A stretch of DNA of 64,000 nt from contig CBDCSE010000002.1 in NCBI GenBank assembly GCA_965221405.1, forward strand, positions 186,001 through 250,000, read 5' to 3'. Positions 27,315 through 36,345 of the stretch are shown here, in pieces. Below the pieces are notes generated by a model. It worked only from the letters and a program-made list of their open reading frames with translations, had not been told where the DNA came from and searched no databases. The stretch is from JAPOUP01 sp965221405. GTDB taxonomy: Bacteria; Pseudomonadota; Alphaproteobacteria; Rhodobacterales; Rhodobacteraceae. How positions within the stretch are numbered: the first letter of the stretch is position 1; each line of letters begins with the position of its first letter. The position numbers and the translations under genes are program-made.

Positions 27315-28442
27315 ATGGCGGACAGAGGAAGCGGACCCTGGGGCGGCAGCGGCAATGGCGGGGAGCGCGGTGGCAGACCCCGACCTGACGGAGAAGGCCA
27401 ACAGATACCCGAAATCGACGAAATCTTCCGTAAGGGGCAGGAACGTCTCCGCGCCATCATTGGCGGCGGACAGGGTGGCGGGCGACAGAACGGCAGCGGA
27501 CGGGATGGCGGCCCGCGGTTCAGCCGACGCAACGTGGCCATCGCGGCCGTGGCCGTCGTCGCGCTCTGGCTGTACGCCTCCCTGTATTCCGTGAGACCGG
27601 AAGAGCAGTCGGTCGAGCTTTTCCTTGGCAGCTATTCCGCCACCGGCAACCCCGGTCTGAATTTCGCGCCGTGGCCGCTCGTGACCAAGGAAGTCATCCC
27701 CGTGACCCGCGAGCAGACCGAAACCATCGGCGTTGCCGGGGCGCGGGGCAACGACAGCGGGCTGATGCTGACCACCGACGAGAATATCGTGGACCTAGAT
27801 TTCCAGGTGGTCTGGAACATCAACGATCCGGCGAAATTCCTGTTCAACCTGCGCGACCCGGACGCGACGATCCGGGCGGTTTCGGAATCGGCGATGCGTG
27901 AGATCATCGCGGCATCGGAACTTGCGCCGATCCTCAACAGGGACCGGGCGATCATCGCGGAGGATGCGCAGACACTCATCCAGGAGACGCTCGACAGCTA
28001 TGATGCCGGGGTGAACATCGTCCGCGTCAATCTCGACAAGGCCGACCCGCCCCGAGAGGTCATTGACGCGTTCCGCGAGGTCCAGGCCGCCGAGCAGGAG
28101 CGTGACCGCCTTGAACGCCAGGCCGACGCCTACGCCAACAGGGTGCTCGCTGGAGCGCGCGGCGAGGCGGCCCAGACCCTTGAGCAGGCCGAGGCCTACC
28201 GCGCCCAGGTCGTCAACGAAGCCGAGGGCGAGGCCGCGCGTTTCGTCTCGGTTCTGAACGAATACAGGAACGCGCCGGAAGTGACACGCAAGCGCCTGTA
28301 CATCGAGACGCTGGAGCAGGTTCTCGGCGATGTCGAAAAAATAATTCTGGACGAGAGCGTCTCCGGAGGCGGTTCCGGGCAGGGCGTCGTGCCCTACCTG
28401 CCCCTGAACGAACTTCGGCGTAACACGACGGAAGGGAACTGA
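27315..28442 (+). CDS. hflK: FtsH protease modulator HflK
   Basis: Membrane-anchored SPFH/band-7 protein that forms the HflKC complex around FtsH and tunes membrane-protein turnover. The 375-residue protein has a glycine-rich cytoplasmic N-terminus (residues 1-68), one transmembrane helix (about 73-92), then the band-7 domain beginning SVRPEEQSVELFLG and a coiled-coil rich in ER/EA (EQERDRLERQADAYANRV). Start chosen at ATG 27315, after GGAGAGGCGG. Three bases separate it from hflC. Confidence 0.95.
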   Translation: MADRGSGPWGGSGNGGERGGRPRPDGEGQQIPEIDEIFRKGQERLRAIIGGGQGGGRQNGSGRDGGPRFSRRNVAIAAVAVVALWLYASLYSVRPEEQSVELFLGSYSATGNPGLNFAPWPLVTKEVIPVTREQTETIGVAGARGNDSGLMLTTDENIVDLDFQVVWNINDPAKFLFNLRDPDATIRAVSESAMREIIAASELAPILNRDRAIIAEDAQTLIQETLDSYDAGVNIVRVNLDKADPPREVIDAFREVQAAEQERDRLERQADAYANRVLAGARGEAAQTLEQAEAYRAQVVNEAEGEAARFVSVLNEYRNAPEVTRKRLYIETLEQVLGDVEKIILDESVSGGGSGQGVVPYLPLNELRRNTTEGN

Positions 28443-28445
28443 GCA

Positions 28446-29333
28446 ATGCGTCGTTTAACGATTCTGCTTCCGGTAATCGCGGTGGTCGCCATCGCGGTCC
28501 TGAGTTCGGTTTTCATCGTGGAGGAACGCGAAAAGGCGTTGGTCCTTCAGTTTGGCCAGATCAGGTCGGTCAAGGAAGACCCGGGGCTGGCGTTCAAAAT
28601 CCCGCTGATCCAGGAAGTCGTCCGCTACGATGACCGCATCCTTTCGCTCGACACGCCGCCTACAGAGGTAACACCGTCGGATGACAGGCGTCTGGTCGTT
28701 GACGCCTTCGCCCGTTACCGCATAGCGGATGTGGTGCAGTTCCGGCAGGCCGTGGGTGTTGGCGGCGTTCGGAGCGGCGAGGACCGACTCGAAGGTATCC
28801 TCAATGCGCAGATCCGCGCCGTATTGGGTTCCGAGGGCGTAACCTCAAACACGATTCTCTCGGCGGACCGCGCCGTTCTGACCACGCGTATCACCCAGCA
28901 GTCGCGTGATCGAGCGCGGCCGCTTGGACTCGAGGTGATAGACGTGCGGCTCAAGCAGACGAACCTTCCCGCCCAAAACCTCGACGCGACTTTTGCGAGG
29001 ATGCGCGCGGAACGGGAGCGGGAAGCGGCCGACGAGATCGCGCGCGGCGAGGAGGCCGCGCAGCGGGTGCGGGCGCAGGCTGACCGAACCGTTGTGGAGC
29101 TAACCTCCGAAGCGCGGCGCGAAGCTGAAATCGTGCGCGGCGAGGCGGACGCGGAGCGAAACCGCATCTATGCCGAGGCTTTCGGCCAGGACGAGGAGTT
29201 CTTCGAATTCTACCGATCCCTTTCGGCATACTCCAGGTCGCTGCAGGGTACGAATTCGACGCTTGTCATCACGCCGGACAGCGAGTTCTTCAATTACCTT
29301 GACAGCGCGACGGGCCGCGGTACGTCCCGGTAA
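28446..29333 (+). CDS. hflC: FtsH protease modulator HflC
   Basis: Partner of HflK. The 295-residue protein has an N-terminal membrane anchor (about residues 5-23), the conserved FIVEEREKALVLQFGQIRSV opening the band-7 domain, LGLEVIDVRLKQTNLPAQNL, and the helical ERERVA-type stretch (RAEREREAADEIARGEEAAQ). Its stop overlaps the next start by one base (TAATG), so hflK, hflC and the DUF2065 gene form one operon. Confidence 0.96.
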   Translation: MRRLTILLPVIAVVAIAVLSSVFIVEEREKALVLQFGQIRSVKEDPGLAFKIPLIQEVVRYDDRILSLDTPPTEVTPSDDRRLVVDAFARYRIADVVQFRQAVGVGGVRSGEDRLEGILNAQIRAVLGSEGVTSNTILSADRAVLTTRITQQSRDRARPLGLEVIDVRLKQTNLPAQNLDATFARMRAEREREAADEIARGEEAAQRVRAQADRTVVELTSEARREAEIVRGEADAERNRIYAEAFGQDEEFFEFYRSLSAYSRSLQGTNSTLVITPDSEFFNYLDSATGRGTSR

Positions 29334-29539
29334 TGGCGACGGTCGTCCTGACGATCGGCCTTGTGCTCTGTCTTGAGGGGCTGGCCTTCGCGCTGGCCCC
29401 GGCACGTCTTGAGGATCTCCTGAGACATCTGAGCCGGATCCCTGTCGATACCAGGCGGGCCATAGGTCTGGGGGCCATGGCCATCGGCGTATTCCTGGTG
29501 TGGATCGCGCAGCGAGGACTGGGCGGCTTCGGCGGATGA
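29333..29539 (+). CDS. DUF2065 family membrane protein
   Basis: Small inner-membrane protein (68 residues) with two hydrophobic helices, TVVLTIGLVLCLEGLAFAL and AIGLGAMAIGVFLVWIAQ, matching DUF2065/YjeT. Function unknown; the gene habitually follows hflC in alphaproteobacteria and is normally followed by a Do-type protease. Here that protease (degP) is 7.1 kb further on, beyond foreign DNA. Confidence 0.88.
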   Translation: MATVVLTIGLVLCLEGLAFALAPARLEDLLRHLSRIPVDTRRAIGLGAMAIGVFLVWIAQRGLGGFGG

Positions 29540-29994
29540 ACCCTGATCAACCCGACCGCCATGACGGTTCGGATGCGGCGCGGGCGGCACTGGCCTGCGG
29601 ACAGGGCGATGTGCATGGTTTGGACATAACCGCCACGTCACTACATCATGGACACCGCCGCAGAATGGAATCGCCTGCAACAGCGCCGGATGCGCCGCGC
29701 GTCGGGCAAAAGCGCATGGGATAAAGGCCCCGCACGCCCTCCGAAGACGGGTTCCGGAACCGTGGCCACGTCGACCCGGCTGCCGACACCGTGCGTCGGC
29801 TCGATATGGCAGGGTGGAGATCGGTGCCAAAGGCCTCGGTCAGGATGATCCCATTCATGACCGTTTACACGAGGATCAGGCTGATATCCCGTACCGGCAA
29901 ACGCAATGATGGCGCCGAAACGAATAACCCTCGATCCGGTCTCTCATCCCAGACACACTATCAAGCGATCAGGCCGCCCGGAGAACGGGGTGGG
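29540..29994. other. Gene-free left junction of the accessory insert
   Basis: These 455 bp after DUF2065 hold no supportable gene. They mark the point where the usual hflC-DUF2065-degP synteny is broken. Confidence 0.45.
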
Positions 29995-31282
29995 TCAGTC
30001 CAGTCCCGCAATCGCTTCGGCCAGCTGGTCGTCCATGCCCTCAAAGGCCAGATCGTTCAGAAACTGCCGACGCCATAACAGACTCCGATCGACCTCGCGC
30101 AGACCCGCCTCCCGGCAGAGCGCGTCCCAGCGGTTCCGGATGAGCGTGATCTGGCCGGTCATGATGCGAAGCGCCGCTTCAACTGAGAGATGGAACTCCG
30201 GTGCCGCAGCCAGACAGAGAGACAGCAGGCTGCGGCGCTCGGTACCGACAATTCGCATGGCCTGCGAAGCCTCGCGCCCTGCGCGAGCCCGGGGGCAAAT
30301 GTCATAGGCCGGGCTCAAGGTCAGCTGGTTCCCGTTCCAAAATGCGGCATGATTGTGCGCATGATCGTCGGTATTGCCTACCAGTATGTTGAAAGTCATT
30401 CGCGCGAACAGCTCGTGCAGGGTCTTTCTGGGCTCGCTAAACCGGGCACGTATCGACTCCGCCAATTCCTGATAGCTCGCATGCGCAGCCATGATTTCAT
30501 CAAGGCCCAGTATCGTCAGGGCCGAGACGAGCATTCGCCTTGACCAACCGCTGCCGGTTATTTGCCGATCAAAACGTTCGATCAGCAGAACATCCTTGCC
30601 AAGTGATTTCGTGAGTTTGACAGACCCCACGTTCAATCCGGCAAGCTCCGCCATCCGCATGGCGATGTATTCCCCCTTCACAACACTGTAGGTGTCATTT
30701 GAAGAGGAGAATTTGGCGATGTATTTTCTGTCACCGTCATCGACCAAGGCCTTTGGACGCGCACCGCCGATTGCCGTGCCATGCTGGAGAACCTCGGCCA
30801 GCACCGGGATCAGCGGAATACCGTCATTTACGATAGCCGCCGCTTCCTGCAATTCATCGAGAGAAGCCGTACTGGTTTCCCGTGCCGTGTAGTCGCTGGA
30901 CGATCTCTGAAAATCGAGTCATCCAATGCGATCCGATCCCGATTCCAGCATAAAGGTCAGCTCATCGAGTTCGACACCATCCGCACCCGAGGAGCCCGTC
31001 AGTCGGTTGATGATCACACGCCGTCACCATGCATCCGGGGCAGCGTCTCTCAATGCGTTCGCGATCTGAAGTGGAGCGATCGGATCGATCCGCCCCACCC
31101 TCAGGGGCAGTTCGGGAGCGTAAAAGCGGAATTGCACCCTCCGCTTCCAGGTAGGATCGGCCATAGTTGAAGACGTAGAACCCTCCATCCCGCTCCAGAC
31201 GCCCAGCCACGATCGGCTCCGTCGCTTGAGGAAGCCAAACCCAGACGAAGACCTCGTCCGGTGCCCCTCTCTCAAAAATCAT
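29995..31282 (-). pseudogene. hipA: HipA-type serine/threonine kinase toxin, frameshifted
   Basis: The gene starts at 31282 (MIFERGAPDEVFVWVWLPQA ... EAEGAIPL), shifts frame near 31120 (YAPELPLRVGRIDPIAPLQI ... APDAW), shifts again near 31020 (RRVIINRLTGSSGADGVELD), and meets a TGA at 30919-30921 before running open to 29995. The last 285 codons retain the kinase core: GGARPKALVDDG, the catalytic loop GNTDDHAHNHAAFW and SPAYDICP. The N-terminal subdomain is therefore broken in three places while the kinase half stays open. HipA normally phosphorylates GltX and is held by HipB. Confidence 0.82.
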
Positions 31283-31601
31283 CGCTCACCTTGGTCCTCG
31301 GCTTTCTGATTTTCCCCGGCACCAACGCCAGCTTTTCGCGAACCCGTTCAAGCTGCGGGACCAATGATGTGGCCTCGGGTTCAAAAAGAGGCTGTCCCAC
31401 CAGCACGGCCGCTTCAAACACGAAGCCGATATCCACCTGGGGATCCCCTTTCTCGATTTTTTGAAGTGTACTGCGGGCGATTCCAATACGCTCGGCAAGA
31501 TCGCGTTCAGACATCCGGCGCTCCTTGCGGGCCAGTTTGATCTGTGCGCCCAACAGATCCAGAGCCTGCCGCGTAAGTCTTGAATAGGTCCTGCTCGACA
31601 T
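31272..31601 (-). CDS. hipB: HipB-type XRE antitoxin
   Basis: Helix-turn-helix antitoxin and autorepressor of the hipBA operon. The 109-residue protein has the XRE domain at about 17-75 (LGAQIKLARKERRMSERDLA, ERIGIARSTLQKIEKGDPQV) and a C-terminal tail with RKPRTKVSDDF. It overlaps the start of hipA by 11 bp. Intact, although its toxin partner is broken. The IS30-type end begins about 80 bp upstream and may have cut or replaced the promoter region. Confidence 0.85.
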   Translation of the reverse strand: MSSRTYSRLTRQALDLLGAQIKLARKERRMSERDLAERIGIARSTLQKIEKGDPQVDIGFVFEAAVLVGQPLFEPEATSLVPQLERVREKLALVPGKIRKPRTKVSDDF

Positions 31602-31682
31602 TGCTATGTTCCGCTTAGAGTGACCGCCCCGCGATCATATCATGTCTATTGACCGCCTTGGCACTCATATACGAACCCCCGT

Positions 31683-32755
31683 TCCACAGTGAAGTGCAAC
31701 ACCCGATGTGGGTGAATGGTGGTCGTATCGACGCATGATGCTGCGAATCGGCCGGATGGCGGCGACAGTCCCTTCGTTGCGAGAAGGAGACCGCCATGCC
31801 CGAGGGCCAGCGCCACCTGACCCACCCCGAGAGATGCCAGATCCACGCCCTGATGGAAAGCGGGCTTTCCGGCGGGGCGATCGCCCGCCAGCTCGGGCGC
31901 AGTCCGTCATCGGTCCCGCGCGGGATCCGGCGCAACGGCGGAGCCCGGGGCCAGCGGCACGCCCAGGCGCAGCGGCTGGCCGAGGGGCGGCGCAGCGCGG
32001 CCCCGTCGGTGCCCAGCAGGATGACGCCGGAGCCGGTGGCGCTGGTGGAGGGGCGGCTGGTGCGGGGCTGGAGCCCGGAGCAGGTCGCCGGCCGGCTGCG
32101 CCTGGAGGGCCACCCGGTGGCGGGGCGCCAGTGGATTTACCGGCACGTCCACGCCGACCGCAGGGCCGGGGGCCAGCTCTGGCGGCACCTGCGCCGCCGG
32201 GGAAAGAGGCCGAACCGGAAGGGCGGGGCCCACGCGGGCCGGGGCCACATCCCGGGCCGGGTGGACATCCCCGGGCGCCCGGCGCCGGGGGAGGCGAAGG
32301 CGCGGGTCGGCGACCGGGAGGCGGACACGATCGTGGGCGCGGGCCACAGCGGCGCCGTGGTGTCGCTGGTGGACAGGGCGTCGAAGTATACCCTTCTCCA
32401 GAGGCCCGGCAGGAAGACGGCGGCGGCGGTCGGCGCGGCCATGACGCGCATGCTCGGATCCCTCCCCGTCCACACGGTCACGGCCGACAACGGCAGGGAG
32501 TTCGCGGACCACGCGCGGGTGGCCGGGGCGCTCGGCGCTGACTTCCTGTTCGCGCGGCCCTACCACTCCTGGGAACGGGGCCTGAACGAGCACACCAACG
32601 GCCTGGTGCGGGGGTACCTTCCCAAGGGCACGGACTTCCGGAAAGTGACGGACGCGGAGGTGAGCGCCGTCCAGGACCGCCTGAACGCGCGTCCGCGCAG
32701 GGTCCTGGGCTACCTGACGCCGGCGGAGGCGTTCCTGCGGGCGCGGCCTCCCTGA
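31683..32755 (+). mobile_element. IS30-family element (right end not recognised)
   Basis: The left terminus around 31683-31795 (with GTTCCACAGTGAAGTGCAAC) is matched in inverted orientation at 329-415. A complete IS30 transposase follows. After its stop I could not find the reverse complement of the left end, so the right terminus is lost, diverged, or lies outside the part I could match. The element is inserted upstream of hipB. Confidence 0.78.
31796..32755 (+). CDS. IS30-family transposase
   Basis: 319-residue DDE transposase. The N-terminus has the helix-turn-helix typical of IS30 (MPEGQRHLTHPERCQIHALM, GGAIARQLGRSPSSV). The catalytic triad is D177 (GDREADTIVG), D231 (VTADNGREFA) and E265 (ERGLNEHTNGLVRGYLPKGT), giving the DD(33)E spacing diagnostic of the family. 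GAAGGAGA precedes the ATG. Open frame, so possibly active. GC content is markedly higher than that of nearby genes. Confidence 0.93.
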   Translation: MPEGQRHLTHPERCQIHALMESGLSGGAIARQLGRSPSSVPRGIRRNGGARGQRHAQAQRLAEGRRSAAPSVPSRMTPEPVALVEGRLVRGWSPEQVAGRLRLEGHPVAGRQWIYRHVHADRRAGGQLWRHLRRRGKRPNRKGGAHAGRGHIPGRVDIPGRPAPGEAKARVGDREADTIVGAGHSGAVVSLVDRASKYTLLQRPGRKTAAAVGAAMTRMLGSLPVHTVTADNGREFADHARVAGALGADFLFARPYHSWERGLNEHTNGLVRGYLPKGTDFRKVTDAEVSAVQDRLNARPRRVLGYLTPAEAFLRARPP

Positions 32756-32911
32756 GGGACCCCCCGTCCGGCCGGATCGTCCCCCACGCGCCGCGGGCCG
32801 TCCCGGCGCACCTGTCGGCATGCCTTGCGCCGCCTGGCGGATGGCGCTACGCTCCGATTCGAAGGGACCGGGCCATTCCCGTGCGGAATCAGGGGGGTCG
32901 GAGGGCGCGAA

Positions 32912-32982
32912 AAGCGCAACGCCGGGCCCTTTCCTCCGCTCGGGCTCCGCCCTCGCTCCGGAAAGGGCCCGGCGTTGCGCTT
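32912..32982. repeat. 23-bp perfect inverted repeat (large hairpin)
   Basis: The arm at 32912-32934 begins AAGCGCAACGCCGGGCCC and ends TTTCC; the exact reverse complement is at 32960-32982. The 25-nt loop is GC-rich and contains a small GGGC-TCC-GCCC stem. It lies between the IS30 transposase and a decayed antitoxin fragment, outside any gene. No T-tract follows. Confidence 0.8.
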
Positions 32983-33070
32983 CGGAGTGGCGCCGGGGGA
33001 AACAATGAAATTTGGATGGAAAAACCCGTGGAATTCTCTCTTACGTTCGGCGGTGCGAGGATTGTTGTTT

Positions 33071-33176
33071 TACCGGGATCAATGATAGTCAACACCCGCT
33101 TGATGGTTTCGGCGCGGAACCGAAGGTCGAGAGCGCCCAGAATTTCGAGGACGGTGTCCAACGTTGGATTGCGGTG
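33071..33176 (-). pseudogene. HigA-like addiction antitoxin, C-terminal fragment
   Basis: Reads HRNPTLDTVLEILGALDLRF then RAETIKR, the conserved end of the HTH domain in HigA-like addiction antidotes (usual SGDRNPTLDTVLKVLxALGL). No N-terminal half with an HTH can be followed in any frame upstream. A relative with the same motif survives at 34614-34931. Confidence 0.55.
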
Positions 33177-33331
33177 GCCTGATCTTGCCCTATCGGGCAC
33201 AGGCCATGTTGTGCGCATCAACCCAAGTGGCGAAGACGATCGTATGGTGTCTGACGGTCTGGATGAGCGGGCGCATGGTATGGAGCTCCGCGAATCCCGA
33301 TCCGCTCACCTATCGGTTGATGTCAGGCATG

Positions 33332-33877
33332 TCAGGCTGGTCGTTCCGGGTCGATGGCCGCCGACATCCGAGACAGACGGTGTTCGTCGTCCACGACCGT
33401 CAGGGTGCAGTCCGAGCCTGTCCAGCGCCACAAAACGATGTTGAAGTCGGTTTCAGATGCCCCCTTCGTAAAGCTTCGGACCAGAAGGCCGGAAAAACCC
33501 TCCGCGATGAGGCGACCGGAGAAATCCTGTGTCGGAACCTGATCCCCATTCAACATCTTTACGCGCCAGCCTGAATCGGCAAGTATGCTCTCCGATCGAT
33601 CCCGTCGTCGAAGTTCATCCGTGTCACGGGTGTCAAAAATCGGCCCGAGATCAGCCCGGTACGATACCAGGACCGTGGGTTGCAGGGCTCCCACCGGGTT
33701 GGCTTCACGAAGGGCCCCCGCCGCATCAAGTGCCGTGTAGAGGGCCGGTGTGCCTTTTGCATTGAAGCGGCCGCCAAAACGTTCCGCGCCGTGGCCTGAC
33801 AGAGGATCCCGCGCATAGACGGGATTTAAGGCACGGTAGAGCGGTCCTGTATAACGCCCGTCGTTCAGCACCATCAA
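33332..33877 (-). CDS. RES-domain toxin (NAD+-degrading)
   Basis: Toxin of a RES-Xre pair; characterised RES toxins are ADP-ribosyltransferase-like enzymes that deplete NAD+. The 181-residue protein has the R-(x)-E-S-type pattern: YRALNPVYARDPLSGHGAER, FGGRFNAKGTPALYTALDAA (arginine and tyrosine of the pocket), LREANP (glutamate), and the C-terminal GFSGLLVRSFTKGASETDFN with the conserved serine. It follows and overlaps the antitoxin by 4 bp. Intact. Confidence 0.87.
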   Translation of the reverse strand: MMVLNDGRYTGPLYRALNPVYARDPLSGHGAERFGGRFNAKGTPALYTALDAAGALREANPVGALQPTVLVSYRADLGPIFDTRDTDELRRRDRSESILADSGWRVKMLNGDQVPTQDFSGRLIAEGFSGLLVRSFTKGASETDFNIVLWRWTGSDCTLTVVDDEHRLSRMSAAIDPERPA

Positions 33878-34224
33878 GCAAAGACACCCGCATCCACGGC
33901 ATCGATGTACGCATGGACCTGCTGGGCTTTGCCGTCCTGCACAAGCTGCATCGCGGTTCGACCGTCAAATCCGGGCAGAGGTTCGGACCGGTACCAGGCA
34001 TACGCCATGAGTTCCGAGCCAAAGCGCGGCTCGACCTTGTTGAGCACTTCGACGAGTTCCCGGAGACGGCGCTGGGTCTTGTCCGAGTGGATCCGGGTGC
34101 GCCGCTGCACGGCGTCCTTGCCAAGGCCCACGGTCAGGGCGATCTCCGCGGTGGACGTGCGCAGGATCGCGGCGATCGTACGGGGTTCAAAGTGTCCGCT
34201 GTCTGCGAAGTGCGTGATGGGCAT
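33874..34224 (-). CDS. Xre/MbcA/ParS-type antitoxin of the RES pair
   Basis: Antitoxin with an N-terminal HTH-like part and a C-terminal toxin-binding domain. The 116-residue protein starts MPITHFADSGHFEPRTIAAI (ATG 34222-34224, GGAGAG upstream). The centre carries GLGKDAVQRRTRIHSDKTQR and the C-terminus AYAWYRSEPLPGFDGRTAMQ followed by LVQDGKAQQVHAYIDAVDAG, the hallmark W-x-x-x-P-x-x-x-L/F-D/G-x-x-T/A pattern of this domain. Antitoxin first, toxin second, as usual for RES-Xre. Confidence 0.87.
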   Translation of the reverse strand: MPITHFADSGHFEPRTIAAILRTSTAEIALTVGLGKDAVQRRTRIHSDKTQRRLRELVEVLNKVEPRFGSELMAYAWYRSEPLPGFDGRTAMQLVQDGKAQQVHAYIDAVDAGVFA

Positions 34225-34263
34225 GGCGACTCTCCATCGGTAATTATTCCTCGATATAGCGTC

Positions 34264-34280
34264 TGTATTGCTGAAATACA
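34264..34280. promoter_or_regulatory. Inverted repeat, probable operator of the RES-Xre operon
   Basis: TGTATTGCTGAAATACA: 6-bp arms TGTATT/AATACA around GCTGA, 40 bp upstream of the antitoxin start in the AT-rich leader. Xre-RES pairs are usually autorepressed by the antitoxin at such palindromes. Confidence 0.5.
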
Positions 34281-34517
34281 AGCGGTCCCGGTCATGGTCT
34301 CCCGTGCCGCGGATCGTATTTCGATCGCACTGTTGAAATCTCTGATCGCACGCATGGATGCCATCACCAACAAACGTTTGGCCTTCTTTGCCGCGCTGGC
34401 GCGGGATCGGATTGTGTCGCTTCGTGATGACGCCGGTTCGTCGTGACCATTCCCCGCCCTGAAGAAAAAGGTTTTGCGGTGCATTGGACACATTCAAGTC
34501 TCTTTCGGTGAGAAGGA

Positions 34518-34604
34518 ATGATCGTCATCTTGCTGGCCAGCGGAGACAAGACATCGCAAAATCGTGACATCCGGGCGGCGCAACGGCTGGCACGGAACCT
34601 GTAG
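34518..34604 (+). pseudogene. HigB-like toxin, C-terminal fragment
   Basis: Reads MIVILLASGDKTSQNRDIRA then AQRLARNL and a stop, the end of RelE/ParE-superfamily addiction toxins (usual VILLxGGDKSTQxxDIxxAxxLAxxL). The first 70 residues cannot be found upstream. It lies 9 bp before the HigA-like antitoxin, in the expected toxin-antitoxin order. Confidence 0.65.
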
Positions 34605-34613
34605 GAGGTGACA

Positions 34614-34931
34614 ATGTCCAAAACAATCCCCACGTCTTATGACGTCGCGGAACATCTCCGTACCGCGGATGAGAGGGTGGCCTATGTGGAGGCCTGTCTG
34701 GAGGAGGCGCCTTCCGATGCGGTCTTTATCGCCAAAGCGCTTGGTGATCTCGCGCGGGCACGCGGTATGTCGGAGGTTGCGCGCGTGACAGGCCTGTCAC
34801 GGGAGAGTCTCTATAAGGTTTCGGGCGATCGCAATCTAACGCTGGACGCGGTCTTCAAAGTTCTTGACGCCCCACGTCTTGCCAAAATCGTAACATCCCA
34901 TGTTACAATCTATGGCAATGTTTCAGTTTGA
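34614..34931 (+). CDS. HigA-like addiction module antidote protein
   Basis: HTH antitoxin of about 105 residues, starting MSKTIPTSYDVAEHLRTADE, after an excellent GGAGGTGAC ribosome site. The core VFIAKALGDLARARGMSEVA followed by RVTGLSRESLYKVSGDRNLT is the typical HTH of this family, though two residues seem missing in LYKALSGDRNP. The tail (KIVTSHVTIYGNVSV) is not family-like and contains a GTAACAT-CCC-ATGTTAC inverted repeat, so the C-terminus may have been replaced. Its toxin is truncated, leaving an orphan antitoxin. Confidence 0.75.
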   Translation: MSKTIPTSYDVAEHLRTADERVAYVEACLEEAPSDAVFIAKALGDLARARGMSEVARVTGLSRESLYKVSGDRNLTLDAVFKVLDAPRLAKIVTSHVTIYGNVSV

Positions 34932-35329
34932 AACTGTTCTTGCAGGGTTTGTGTCGATGGGGTTGCGGCGCATCCACAGATGCGCCCGCAGGCACCGTCA
35001 GCCTCCGGACGACGGGCGGTGGCAGTCCGCACCGACCGGGACTGTGCGCCCGCCGCCGCACCCGTGTCCGGCAAGGGCCGCTATATGCAGTTCCACATGT
35101 TCAGCCAATCGAGATTGGCCTGGTCTGACGTAAACAGGGGCAGGGTTTCTTCATGCCCGCACCAGCAGTTGCGGACATCCTGTTGGGTGAGGGGGCTGAT
35201 CGCGAAGCAGCCGGTTGACCCCTGCGTTACGCCTGACGCGATGCGGCGGCACATGGGTCCATCACGTCTGCGACGGCGGGACGGTCGGGGTCCGGGAGGT
35301 CTCCGGGGCGGAGCCTGGGGCGCTTCAGG
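34932..35329. other. Gene-free stretch with a short hairpin
   Basis: No gene is supported. Near 34964-34990 a GCGGCGCATC-CACA-GATGCGCCCGC hairpin is visible. The region probably includes the left end of the degraded ISKra4 element. Confidence 0.4.
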
Positions 35330-36345
35330 TCCGCATCCGGGACTTCCGGGACCGCATGGAGCCGTTGCCTGCCCCCGCCCGGGCTTCCGGAGACGCGGAA
35401 AGCGGGGACGCGCTGAAGGGCGCGGCGCTGGCCGATGCCGCAAGGGCCTTCGGCCGAGACTTCGGCCGCGGGCCCGGGGGACTGGACGGTGCGCACCCCG
35501 ATCCCGGCGCGATGGAGCCGCGGCTTCGGGCCAACGCGCTGTCGGGGTCCGCCGGGATCTACCGGGCGGTTCCCGAGGCCAGGGACGCGGAGCTTCCCGC
35601 CCCCGGGTGCCCGGGATGCGGGCGGGTGACGAGCGGCGCCGGCGGAAGGTCCCGAAGACCTTCCTGACGCGCGTGGGCGAGGTCACCTTGAGAAGGGCCT
35701 ACTGTCATTGCCGCCGCCGCGGGGGCAGGGTCCCGCCCGGCGACTTCCCGGAGCTGGAGGGGACGTCGATGTCCCCGGGGGCGGAGCGGATGATCGCGGA
35801 GCCTGCGGCAGAAGTGCCAGTCCGCAGGGCGCAGGGCCTCCTCAAGGAGCTTTCGGGCCTGTCGGCAGGCCGTCCGCGCCTTTGGGAGAAGGCCGTCGGG
35901 CCTGGCGGGGATGCCGTCCGCTTCGGGCGGGAAGAGGTCGCGCCGGCGGGCGGGGAACGTCCCGAACGGATCCACGCCCCGGTCGACGGCACCGGCGTCC
36001 CGATGCGCGGGAACGCGCCCGGGGGCCGTGCGGGCAAGGGGGAGGACGGCCGGGCCGGTGATCCGGGAGCTGCCGCGGCACGCGGAACGGCACGAAGAGG
36101 TCGCGGAACGCGTCGGGCACTTCCGCAGAAACCTTCACGGGATGCGCTACGGCGACTATCGCGCGAAAGGCATGCCGGTGGGATCCGGGGTCATCGAGGG
36201 AGGCTGCAGGCCGGTGGTCCGCGGGCGCATGGGGAAAGGCGGCGCCCGATGGTCAATGAAGGGGGCCAACAGCATCATGGCGCTGGGGCGCCGCTCGCCC
36301 GACAACCGGATGACCGACCTGTTCGACTGGCGCCGGGCCGCCTGA
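35330..36345 (+). pseudogene. ISKra4-family transposase, frameshifted and internally deleted
   Basis: Pieces in order: AVPEARDAELPAPGCPGCG near 35570, then in another frame TRVGEVTLRRAYCHCRRRGG (about 35670), AVDGTGVPMRG-like HAPVDGTGVPMRGNAPGGRA (about 35980), then in a third frame AERHEEVAERVGHFRRNLHG, MRYGDYRAKGMPVGSGVIEG, ARWSMKGANSIMALGRRSPD to the end. These are the zinc-ribbon, catalytic DGTG and C-terminal PVGSGVIEGGCR motifs of ISKra4 transposases. The central catalytic part between DGTGVPM and the C-terminus is mostly missing, so the element is dead. Confidence 0.82.

Noticed and set aside
31708..32821. Overlapping long frames on both strands within the IS30 transposase
   Set aside because: Shadows of a very GC-rich coding sequence; only the frame with the DD(33)E motif is real.
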